Shown: positions 41,282 to 51,089 of the stretch, in pieces
Position numbering within the stretch: position 1 is the stretch's first letter
How the letters are laid out: each line of letters opens with the position of its first letter
NCBI GenBank assembly: GCA_014529385.2
Contig: CM043944.1
Location: forward strand, 174,990,740 to 175,054,739
Direction of reading: 5' to 3'
Source: Adiantum capillus-veneris
Lineage: Eukaryota > Streptophyta > Polypodiopsida > Polypodiales > Pteridaceae
DNA length: 64,000 nucleotides
Made by a program: the position numbers and the translations under genes
Notes under the pieces: generated by a model
The model's input: only the letters and a program-made list of their open reading frames with translations
Database searches by the model: none
What the model was told of the DNA's origin: nothing

Positions 41282-43988
41282 ATGGAAGTTCCAATTCCGG
41301 CTTTAGTAGTCTTTTTTTCATCTGGTATGCAACAGTTCGGTGCATGTTCCACTGCATCTGCTAGAGTTGGCTTCGACAAGTAGAGAGGGATACTTCTATC
41401 TCTAGCACCACTTCTTGTTTGATCATCCAACTCCCTTGGATGAGGTTTAGAGGTGGAGCATGTGGTGCCAGACCCTTAGTAGCTGACAATGACAACATAA
41501 CAAGGAGGTTTTGTTGGAGTATGGACTTTTCCTATCTCCATGTTCTCTTCTTCCCCGGTGGTAGTGTGACCCGAGGTTTAGAGGTGGAGCATGTGGTGCC
41601 AGACCCTTAGCCGACAATGACAACAGTACAAGGAGGTTTTGTTGGAGTATGGACTTTTCCTATCTCCATGTTCTCTTCTTCCCCGGTGGTAGTGTAGTCC
41701 TACAAATTTGGTCTTTGTGAGCTTGTCAGTACCAATTGTGGGACATGTTTGCAACCTTCTATGGGCGGTTTTCTTGATGTTCGACAACAAATTTGTCGAG
41801 ATCCTTCGGATGACAGGTTTGCACATAGTGTCGACTGTTGGTGGGGACATCTAGTTCCTACTCCCATTGTGAGCAACATTTGGCTACTTCTTCCATACAT
41901 CCCTTTGGAGAGCTCGAACCTTAGGGACAGTCCTTCGAGTGCAGATCTGGCCATTGCGGCAAGTATAGCAGGTTCTTCCCTTCCAGTTTTTTGGGATATT
42001 AAAGATCATCCCCAGCGTTCTTCATGGGCTTATTCCTCGAGCCGGTTCCTTTACTCTAAGTAATTGTGTTGTGCATTGGTCATTCATTGCTTAATTCAGT
42101 TGTGGGTATATTCTCTTTAGCACAAGTACAAAGTTGGCATATTGCATTGGATTGTACCTACAGGGTTGATCTTGGCAGATGCAGAGGAGTGGCGGACATT
42201 TGATTTGATCTCAGGGAGTTTGCTTGAGTAGCTAGGTTCTTTTTTGGAACCCGACAGCTTCTTTGGCAAACATGATCCTCAAGCGACAACCTTTCAAGTC
42301 TTGCTATTCTTAGCAGTCCGAGTTTACCGATGGTGTGATTTTCTTTGACTCTAGAGTTCCATGAGATTAGGGTTTCGCTATTCAGTTACAGAGGAAGCAG
42401 TTTTACTCCAAGTTATCTCAAATTTCTTTCTGGTAGTACTCATTCTCTTTTCCCATGACTAAGCGGGAGGGGGCCTTCCTACCATGGGGGGAGTTCTCAG
42501 CTTTAGATCTTGAGATTTCAGTGATAGTGTTTGCTCTGTTCTGACATGGGGTTGAGTCACTTGTTACCTCAGAGCGTACTTTGAGGATACTTCTCTTTCA
42601 GAGGGGGCTTCCAAGTTATTCTCGTCAGTCGACTTCCAGTGCTTCATTCAGCGGAGTACAATGCATGGTGTCTTCTGGTCCTTGGTTTCCTTGCCCATTT
42701 CTTGCGGCTTAGGATAGTGTGCTTCAACCCACAGTGCAATAAGTATCTTGGTGGATGTTCTTCTTTAGCCATTTCGGTGGTAGCTTCGTCTTTTAGATTT
42801 ATGGTGTGACGGTTGCTCTTCTTAGTGCATCCGAGCAATATTTCCTATGCCTTGCCTTCCAAATAGATCCTTAGAGGTTGTACCATTTAGGAAACACCTA
42901 CTTCTCTTATCCTTAGACTGGCATGTTATTTCGTACAGGTGGATGATGGTTCTTCTTGGACTAGGAACCATTTATAGTTAGCCAGCATTCTTTACAGTGG
43001 AGAGACAGTCTTCTTGGTTATCCTAGATAAGGTTCCAAATTCCACAGGTGTATTGCCTTTCACATTCACCTATCTCAGGTGATCCTGTTACACAGGTAGA
43101 GGCTGTTGGAGAGTTATGACAGTTATCCATGGTTCGGGTGTTCTCCCTTCAGAGGAGGATGTGGAGCCACCTTGGGAGTCAATTTCTGTAAACTATTTCC
43201 TTTCAATACCAATGGTTCCATGTGCAGCAAACAGGATTAACAATCTATTTGGTGGCTTTCTGTAGCACCTTGTTCTTCTCTTGCAGAGGCTCTCTTGATC
43301 TTGCTGCGTTAGTTGCACTCTCAGTATTGATGTGTGTTCCTTTCTATTGGATGTTTATTCTTGATTCAATTCTTGATTCACTCTGAAAGTGGAGTGATAT
43401 ACTCTCACTATGAGTTCCAGACCTTTTCACTCTCAGTTTCAATAGAATTTCTCCAGACACAGTTTGCACTTCATCATTGTATATAATGGTTGGTGCAGTT
43501 CTTTGGTTCTTCGTCATCAGGCAATTCATTCCTCAGTAGCCTTGGTTGTCCCATCCTTTGGACCTCCCGTAGCAGCTTAAAGATTCTCGCATGTGGTATA
43601 TGACCGGAGGCGCAGGTTTCCAACACTTCGCTTGAGGATGGAGCACTTTAGAAATGATCCGGATACGAGTAGTTTATGCCTTTACCCTCAGTTTTGATGC
43701 ATTCTCTTGGAGCGGTCAACAACTATACCTTCTACAGATGCTGAGTGTGCGACTTGTGAGTCAGTTGGGTTAAGGAGATTCTTGTTAGAGCTGGATTACC
43801 TTCCAGCCAACAGCATTTTACTTCCCTGACATCTTTTAGGGGTAGTGGTTGGATGATACAACGGCCATGTATTGTTTGATTTCGGAGTTCAGTAGCACAT
43901 ATCCTCGTCCACGAAACCCTCTCTTTACACTTGCAGATGCTCACTCTAGCTCCCTGGTCAGACTTCCTTTCCAAGAGTTGAGAGGGGG
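41282..43988 (+). mobile_element. LTR5 element internal region, right part
   Basis: It resumes at the second ATGGA and ends in the purine run AGAGGGGGAG at 43981-43990, which overlaps the 3' LTR5 start and is a plausible polypurine tract. All frames are broken. A stretch near 42500-42600 (FSALDLEISVIVFAL) faintly recalls a retroelement RNase H, but I would not assign it. No gene is called. Confidence 0.45.
41442..41696 (+). repeat. 131-bp tandem duplication
   Basis: Copies at 41442-41572 and 41573-41696, nearly identical. Each contains GAGGTTTAGAGGTGGAGCAT and CCCGGTGGTAGTGT; the second is slightly shorter. Confidence 0.95.
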
Positions 43989-44275
43989 AGTTAGAGTACA
44001 GGCATCTCTCTGGTTTCGTATAGTCACTCCCAGTTTCTCCCAGGGACACGTCTCAGGGAGTGAGGCTGTTTTGTGGATGTGCCCGGTCAGTGTGAGGTAG
44101 GTTTCTCATGTCGGGTACAGATGTCCTCTCTCTTTCTACCTCAGTGATCTTCCTTCTCCACAGGTGCCTTGTTCATGTGTTTGGCATTGCAAGTGTTCTA
44201 GATCGGACTCGAGGTGTCCACCGGATCACGAGCCAGTTCTTGTCTTCATTGCATCTTCCGCTGCCACCTTTGACA
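43989..44275 (+). mobile_element. 3' LTR5, internally deleted
   Basis: It joins the first ~110 bp of LTR5 to its last ~155 bp. The first base pair reads AG instead of TG. It ends TGCCACCTTTGACA. Confidence 0.8.
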
Positions 44276-44860
44276 AGACACCTGCATGTAACCAGTAAAT
44301 GTGGGCTCCAGTGACCAAGCAATAAACATCAAAAGCTCTGCGAGTCACATCCAATATACCAATCATATATAACAATAACAACAAGGTGTCATCTGCATAC
44401 CCTGATCCACCAAATTTGGCTCATCTTCTACGGGCATAACCAAACCTTTGAAGGCAAGCTACTGAGCTCTGGGGAAAACTGGTACAGCTCTGCCATGCAT
44501 ACGAACAAGTATGGGGCTAGAGGCAGCCCTGTCTCATAGATCTAGAAAGCACAAAACTGCATCCAATGAAAGTCCCAATGGTCACTGTGCTCGTCACAGA
44601 GCGGTACAATGCAGAAACACCTCTGATCCAAGCCTGCTGCATCCCATCCTGAGTAATGTGCTCTGAAGCCACAATCAACTCACTCATATGCCTTCTCAAA
44701 ATCGAGTAATACTACAAGAGAGGTCTCGATGGATCAGGCTCACTCTGCTGCCTAAGGAAAACAGCTTATATTGTTTGATATACAATTGTCCTAGACAAAA
44801 CCTGTCTGGGACCCACGAATAAGATCCGATAACAAGGGTCGCAATCTAGGAGTTCAGATT
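44276..44860 (-). pseudogene. LINE C reverse-transcriptase fragment
   Basis: Minus-strand pieces in different frames give VLLDFEKAYE (motif A), ALYRSVTSTVTI with LSRSMRQGCL (motif B, from RQGCPLAP), and GYADDTLLLL (the catalytic YADD box) followed by RRAFDVYCLVTGA. These are core reverse-transcriptase motifs of a plant LINE. Several frameshifts and stops break it. The LTR5 element inserted just after the last motif, and the sequence resumes at 30627 on the other side. The 5' part (endonuclease) is absent beyond about 44860. Confidence 0.78.
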
Positions 44861-45087
44861 AACAGCCATAGCTTAAATATAATTATTGTACGAAAACTAA
44901 CGAATAGAGCAACACGCTCCTGCTGTTGCTGGAAAGACAAGTGACTGAAGATAATTGTGCCAAGTAAATCAGAAAAAGAGTCCTACTAGAATCAACAACA
45001 GCAGCTTAAATATAAATGATTGCATTTTAACCAACAAAACAGAATATTTAGGCAGAAAGTAGAATAATTCAATTGATTTTTGCATAC

Positions 45088-45434
45088 CTTGATTACCATG
45101 AACTGTCGAAGAAAGAAGCATGGATGCCCAAGTCATATGCAGTATAGCATCAAAAACTATTAGCTGATAGAAAAAACATGCAAATTCCAATCAAATAGAA
45201 ATCAGTGAAACCATCACTACCTTGAAGACTGAAATCCTTGAGATCAACCCCACAAATATTGTACACATTCACAGTTACTCCTTCCTTCTTCAGTTTTGCA
45301 CCAAACAGTGTGACACACTCCAAAGCTTGTATATTCGTTATAAGCATTTGTTGTTGTAGAGACGAAATGTATCCATAAAGAGAGCTACAGCATACGGATT
45401 TGATGGGAGAAGAACCACCGCAAGCCTTTGCCAC
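45088..45434 (-). CDS. candidate two-exon host gene fragment, unrecognised
   Basis: On the minus strand an open frame from 45434 encodes a varied peptide with LECVTLFGAKLKKEG and VTVNVYNICGVDL. It ends at 45221 in CAAG|GTAGTG, an acceptable donor. A possible 15-nt micro-exon at 45088-45102 has CTTCGACAG before it and GTATGC after it; its phase fits. The frame beyond the donor is still open, so splicing is not required. I do not recognise the family, and the upstream end is lost in a CT tract. Chance cannot be excluded. Confidence 0.22.
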
Positions 45435-45472
45435 GGGCGACGCATCTTTGAATGTAAGAGGACAAACTGCAA

Positions 45473-46237
<765 letters not shown>

Positions 46238-46312
46238 GTCACCAGGAGGTGTATTTTTCCTGTTGTCTTCTCTAAATATGTATTACATATTTTTCTTTAT
46301 TTTATTTTTACT
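46238..46312 (+). mobile_element. LTR3 copy in LINE D, left piece
   Basis: TGTCACCAGGAGGTGTATTT...TTTTTACT matches the first 75 bp of LTR3 at 28301, then is cut by the LTR4 cluster. The last five bases TTACT are the target duplication. Confidence 0.88.
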
Positions 46313-46676
46313 TGTCACGTGCACATCTAATGTCACGTGCACATCTAACCCTATGTGCATGTGGACAAGCTACTTCATGTCCTGGGTTCAGGTCAGCTTA
46401 GGAAGTGTTCTAGCAACTTTGTGAGTCTATTCGCAGGCCGTGCATGTCCAAGCACTTAGTTGCATTTCATATGGTCGCACACAGCATGATCATCAGATTA
46501 CAGTCAGAGTCCATCATGAGCATTTTACAGTGCACAAAACCCATTTTCCCTATTTTAGCCATTTTTCACTTATTATTATTAACTGATTTTGTTGGGAAAC
46601 TAGGTTGGGAAAATTGACTAAGGCAATGTATAAGAAAAGCTAGCACTAGCACTTTCTGGCAGAAGAGGCGGCAAGG
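46313..46676 (+). mobile_element. LTR4 copy 1, 3' truncated
   Basis: TGTCACGTGCACATCTAATG at the start, with an immediate 17-bp echo of that start, then LTR4 to just past TATAAGAAAAGCTAG. It stops at GGCAAGGACCA, where pol sequence begins. Confidence 0.82.
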
Positions 46677-46818
46677 ACCAAGTCAGTACTTTTTGAAGTT
46701 CAAGGATCGAGGAACCCACGAAGCAATGTGGGTCGATGAAGAATTTTTCAAAGATTATCTCGAATTGTTGGCAGCCTACAAGGAAGCCATGCAGATCGGT
46801 ACCAGTACCTCACTTTAA
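46677..46818 (+). pseudogene. chromodomain end of a gypsy pol
   Basis: A 46-codon remnant: QYFLKFKDRGTHEAMWVDEE, then FFKDYLELLAAYKEAMQ, then a TAA. This is the C-terminal part of a chromovirus chromodomain, from a lineage different from the 24-28 kb element. A polypurine tract AAAAAGGAGGGGA follows directly before LTR4 copy 2, which confirms the order pol, PPT, 3' LTR. Confidence 0.8.
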
Positions 46819-47130
46819 AAAGGAGGGGATGTCACGTGCACATCTAACCCTATGTGCATGTGGACAAGCTACTTCATGTCCAGGGTTCAGGTCAGCTTAG
46901 GAAGTGTTCTAGCACCTTTGTGAGTCTGTTCGCAGGCCGTGCATGTCCAGGCACTTAGAGTAGTTGCATTTCATCTGGTTGCACACAGCATGATCGTCAG
47001 ATTACACTCAAAATCCATCAGGAGCATTTAACAGTGCACAGATCCCATTTTCCCTATTTTAGCCATTTTTCACTTATTATTATTAAGTGACTTTGTTGGG
47101 AAACTCGGTAGGGCAAATTGACTCATGCAA

Positions 47131-47138
47131 TATATAAG
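47131..47138 (+). promoter_or_regulatory. TATA box of LTR4 copy 2
   Basis: TATATAAG. Matching positions are TATAAGAA in copy 1 (about 46633), CTATAAAAG in copy 3 (about 48313) and TATATAAG in the solo LTR (about 54522). Confidence 0.7.
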
Positions 47139-47928
47139 AAAAGCTAGTGCTAGCACTTTCTGGCAGAAGAGGCAGCAGGGATCAAGTGTCTGGCAGTGCA
47201 CCTTCTCAGCAAGACCCCCGGCGGAACAACCTAGCGTTTTCAGCCATCAAGCAACCGAGCGTTTTCAGCATTTGCAGATCAGCCCCAGTGTTTTGCAAGT
47301 TGCAGATCAGCCTGGCGACAGCAGATTCTCTAGCGTTTTGCAACAGATATCAACATCAGCCCTAGCGTTCTTGGAACAGCAAATCAGCCTAGCGTTTTGC
47401 AGTTCCTTGGCGACAGAACCACTTTCTGCATCAGCGTTTTGCATTTTCAGCAGTTAGGATCCGTACCGTAGCCCCCAAACCTCGCAGATCTCACCTTCTC
47501 GCAGCAGATTCTCGCTGCACGGTTAAATCAACAAACGTTTGCAAATTCAGCCTGCTATTCGCAGATTTCAGCATCTGCGTTTTCAGCGCATCGTCGTCGC
47601 GTCGTCATCATCGCCGTCCTCACCGACATAGAGTCAAAATTCAGCAGATACAAGATTTGCAGATTTCAGCCCTTAGCGTTCTCAGTTTTCAGCCCGTCTT
47701 GTCGTCGTCGTCGTCGTCGACATCATCGGTAAGACCATTGCATTCAGACCATTGTAGAGATTTGTGCAATCAATAGTAGACCGCTCTCGCCATAGAGAGT
47801 GGGGCCCTTGGAGGAGGGTTTGACAACATTCTCGTGTCGTATTCTTCTCTCTATCTCTCAGTCTCAGCACCTTCATTCACAGTGTTTACCACTTTGTTTA
47901 TGATCATTTGCACTCTCTCACTAAAGGA

Positions 47929-47949
47929 ACGGAAGGCTCTCCCTTCCGT
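47929..47949 (+). other. conserved hairpin near the LTR4 3' end
   Basis: ACGGAAGG, loop CTCTC, CCTTCCGT. It is perfectly kept in copy 3 (49100-49120) and the solo LTR (55344-55364). In the solo LTR an AATAAA lies just upstream, so this may mark the poly(A) region. Confidence 0.7.
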
Positions 47950-48028
47950 AAGTAAAAGGAACCCTTGAGCACAGTTTGGAGCACTCATCTTGAGCAAAGT
48001 TCAACATTCACTTCCGCTACACCTTACA

Positions 48029-48996
48029 TCTAACCCTATGTGCATGTGGACAAGCTATCTCAGGTCTAGGGTTCGGGTCAGTTTAGGAAATGTTCTGGCA
48101 CCTTTGTGAGACTATGCACAGAGCCATGCATGTCTAGGCACTTAGTCGTTGCATATCCTCTGGTTGCACACAGCATGATCATCAGCATGACAGTCAGTAC
48201 CCATTATGAGCATTTTACAATGCACAGAACCCATTTTCCCTATTTATCCATTTTTCACTTATTATTAATAAGTGACTTTGTTGGGAAACTGGGTAGGGCA
48301 AATTTGCTAAGTTCTATAAAAGAAACCTAGCGCTAGCACTATCTGGCAGAAGAGGCAAGAGTAGTCCACCAACTTACAGTGCACCTTCTCAGCAGGACCG
48401 GCAAGAGGCCTAGCGTTTCCAACCAACAACAGATCAAGACTAGCATTTTGGCTAGAGTTTCAGCCTAGCGTTTTCAGCAGAACCAGATCAGCCTTGGTGT
48501 TAGCAGTTACAAGATCAGCCTTGGCGTTTTTGCCACACATCCATTGGCATTTTCAGTTGCAGCACTTGACCTAGCGTTTTGCAGATTTCCGGTGTCAGAT
48601 CAGCCCTAGCATCAGTGTTTTCAATTTTCAGCACTTAGATACTGCAAGATCAGCCCCTAGCCTCGCAGATCTCACCTACCCGCAGCAGATCCTCGCCGTA
48701 CCGTCATATCAGCCAATGTTTTCAGTTTCAACCCGCTGTCCGCAGATTTCAGCATTTGCGTTTTCAGCATATCGTCGTCGCGTCGTCGTCATCGCCGACA
48801 CAGTGTCAAAATTCAGCAGAAGTCAGCGTTTTCAGATTTCAGCCCATCCTCGTCGTCGTCGTCGTCGTCGACATCATCGGCAAGTCCATTGCATCTAGAC
48901 TATTGTACCAGATTTGTGCAATCAATAGCATAGACCTCTCTCGCCATAGAGAGGGGGGCCCTTGGAGGAGGGTTTGAGAACCGTCTGGTGTCGTAT

Positions 48997-49043
<47 letters not shown>

Positions 49044-49199
49044 CCTTCATTCACAATGTCATTCACTTTGTTTGTGATCATTGCACTCTCACTAAAGGAA
49101 CGGAAGGCTCTCCCTTCCGTAAGTAAAAGGAACCCTTGAGCACAGTTCGGAGCACTCATCTTGAGCAAAGTTCAACATTTACTTCCGCTGCACCTTACA
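48029..49199 (+). mobile_element. LTR4 copy 3, directly abutting copy 2
   Basis: It lacks the first 13 bp of LTR4 (starts TCTAACCCTATGTGCATG) and is otherwise complete to GCACCTTACA. A CT tract here is expanded to about 40 bp (48998-49039), compared with a short interrupted run in copy 2. Confidence 0.9.
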
Positions 49200-49204
49200 T
49201 TACT

Positions 49205-50070
49205 TGTTTTTTCCCGGAACTCTTGAAAAGGTGCAAGTGGACATTGCATGGCCAGTGTGAAACGGCTGCGGCCGAACACGTTTCTCACAACGGGAGCCTA
49301 GGTCTGTCGCGGTCTGGGGCTGGTCGGGCCAGTTAGCACTGAATTCTGATGAGTGTGGAAGCCTCTGCGCGCCAAATGAAGTTTGGCAAGAACCTTCTGA
49401 ACAGGAACCGGATTAGCAAACTGCTAATCCCCCACATGTACGCAAAGTTCCATCGCGGAGATTGCGAGTTTGGAGAGTTTTCTCGCGTGAAAACTCGTCC
49501 AATTCACAAGGGAACTGTCCCATTGTGTGCGGGAGCCCTTGGGACGCGCATAGGCCTGTTCACTCCGCTAAAAACGATCCAAAACAGAGAATTACAGCCT
49601 GCTGTGTTTTTCTGCAGGTTTAGGGTTTCGCACCTAGACTGCAAGGGAACACCAAGGGAGCTCCATGAGAGCCTTGGGATGCGTGTACAAGGTTTTGGGC
49701 ACCCAACAGCAGAAAAACAGAGAATTAGAGCACCCTGAAATTCTGTTACAGCTCACCAGAAAGCCGAGGGAATCCGTCCAGTTTTTGCACCGTTGTGCTA
49801 CCGAAATCAGGTCAAAAACCTACGTTTTCAGCCCCCGCCAGGTTTGGACAGCTTTGTGAGAGTGTGGTCTAAGTGTACGGATCGTCAACTGTTAATTGAA
49901 TAAAGAAATACCGAAAGGGGCGCCAACTTTTGGGGCCTACAGGGTGTCGGTCTCGAGTGCGCAGTGACATCCTAGTCGCTGGACGCAATTGTGTTCTCTT
50001 TTCTTCATAGTACTCTGTGAAAAGTTAACAGGTAATTGAAATAGTACTGCCCTCTACCTTGTACAGGCCG
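49205..50070 (+). mobile_element. LTR3 copy in LINE D, right piece
   Basis: It resumes after the second TTACT with TGTTTTTTCCCGGAACTC and runs to GCCGGTTTCA. LTR3 landmarks are all present; the A-rich motif is at 49893-49936. The flanks GTTAT (46233-46237) and ATTAT (from 50071) suggest a target duplication with one difference, and a solo LTR. Confidence 0.85.
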
Positions 50071-51060
50071 GTTTCAATTATGGTGTTAACACCACACCAC
50101 AATGGATCAGGAGATCAGCACTGACTTTAACATATGGTCAGGAGATTGTAGAGTATACAGATGCATACACTTACCTTGGGGTTGTCTTCACTGCGCCGAG
50201 GCTTTCTTTGGGGAGAGCAGCAGAGACTGGACTGACTAGAGCTTTTGCGGCCTTGGGAGGCTTGGAGAGGATGTGTTCGCAGGTTCAGTTCTAGGAACCT
50301 CGGACAAAGTTATGGCTCTTCGATACTTTAGTAGCCTTAGCTATGTTGTATGGGGTGCAGATATGGGGACCTTCTGTAGGCCAGGATGGTTGGAGACATA
50401 TGGAGAGGCCCTTGGTATCTATGATCTCTCGACTAATCAGAGCCAAGGCCTCCATACCCCACGCTATCATTCCAGCAGAGCTAGAGTTCAAAAGACGCAT
50501 AAAACTAAGATCTTGAGCACAAGATGGATACAAGACATAAAGAAGTGGTTTGGGAGATGGGATGCATTACATTGACTCCCAAGTGAATGAAGCTTTTCTA
50601 CAACGCCAATGTATTATAGCTTGGGAGAAATCCGGTGGGTCACGCTTCATACATTAGACAACCCATATTGCCCGCAACTACAAAACCATGTTTTTCGCTC
50701 AAAGAATGAACCGTACTCACACTTACATGTTTGAGCCTATCCAGTTGTCAACGATACGCACTGTTGCAGCCATTTGGCTTAAGCTCCCATTTCTTTCGAT
50801 GCGAGACAGGGCGTTGGGGCAATGGAGAAGAGTCAAATCGGCTGTGCACATTATGCTCACTACATGTTCGAGAGTCTAAGTACCACACACTACTAGAGTG
50901 CTCAGCTTTGGGTCACATCCGAACTTGCTTCTCTCACATTTTCAGCCATGACTTAGACCTACACACTTTTCTCTCCCAACCACAGTATGGGCTCTCCATT
51001 GCGAGTCAACTGCAGGTTGATAAATATGTAAAAAGATTGATGAAGTACTTCCAGAACCTG
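50071..51060 (+). pseudogene. LINE D, C-terminal part of ORF2
   Basis: It continues the reverse transcriptase after the LTR3 insertion: MVLTPHHNG, then IVEYTDAYTYLGVVFTAPR (a motif usual after motif D), then a worn connection region. Near 50856 a frame gives CTLCSLHV and YHTLLECSAL, a C-x2-C...H-x4-C zinc-binding end. Several frameshifts interrupt it. No tail was seen; gag-like sequence begins soon after. Confidence 0.75.
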
Positions 51061-51089
51061 AAATATGTGAAGCATCTAAAGACTTACTC

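Larger units (their letters stand above)
30628..44275 (+). mobile_element. LTR5 element, split by an LTR1 element
   Basis: The 5' LTR is 30628-31624, the primer-binding site 31625-31636 and the 3' LTR 43989-44275. Flanks are AGAGA (30623-30627) and AGACA (44276-44280), a target duplication with one difference. The internal parts (31637-32237 and 41282-43988) have no recognisable gag or pol. The LTR ends TGTTAGAG...TTTGACA and the site TGGTATTAGAGC are copia-like, but the superfamily is not proved. Confidence 0.75.
46830..48028 (+). mobile_element. LTR4 copy 2, full length
   Basis: TGTCACGTGCACATC...GCACCTTACA, about 1.2 kb. It has a TATATAAG box at 47131-47138, a U5-side region of many degenerate CAGCCTAGCGTTTTGCAG-like units (47200-47450), GTC-triplet runs (47700-47720) and a hairpin ACGGAAGG/CCTTCCGT at 47929-47949 near the end. 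Confidence 0.9.
46313..49199 (+). mobile_element. LTR4 cluster with target duplication TTACT
   Basis: A truncated LTR4, a short pol end, a full LTR4 and a nearly full LTR4 abutting it, the whole flanked by TTACT (46308-46312 and 49200-49204). It is one insertion of a gypsy-type element that later lost most of its interior and gained or kept an extra LTR. Confidence 0.88.

Noticed and set aside
42500-42620. RNase H-like stretch in the LTR5 interior
   Set aside because: Similarity is limited to a few residues with stops; too weak to call a domain.
46313-46345. Target-site duplication made of the echo TGTCACGTGCACATCTAA
   Set aside because: It is a 17-bp repeat of the LTR4 start itself; the true 5-bp duplication TTACT lies outside it.
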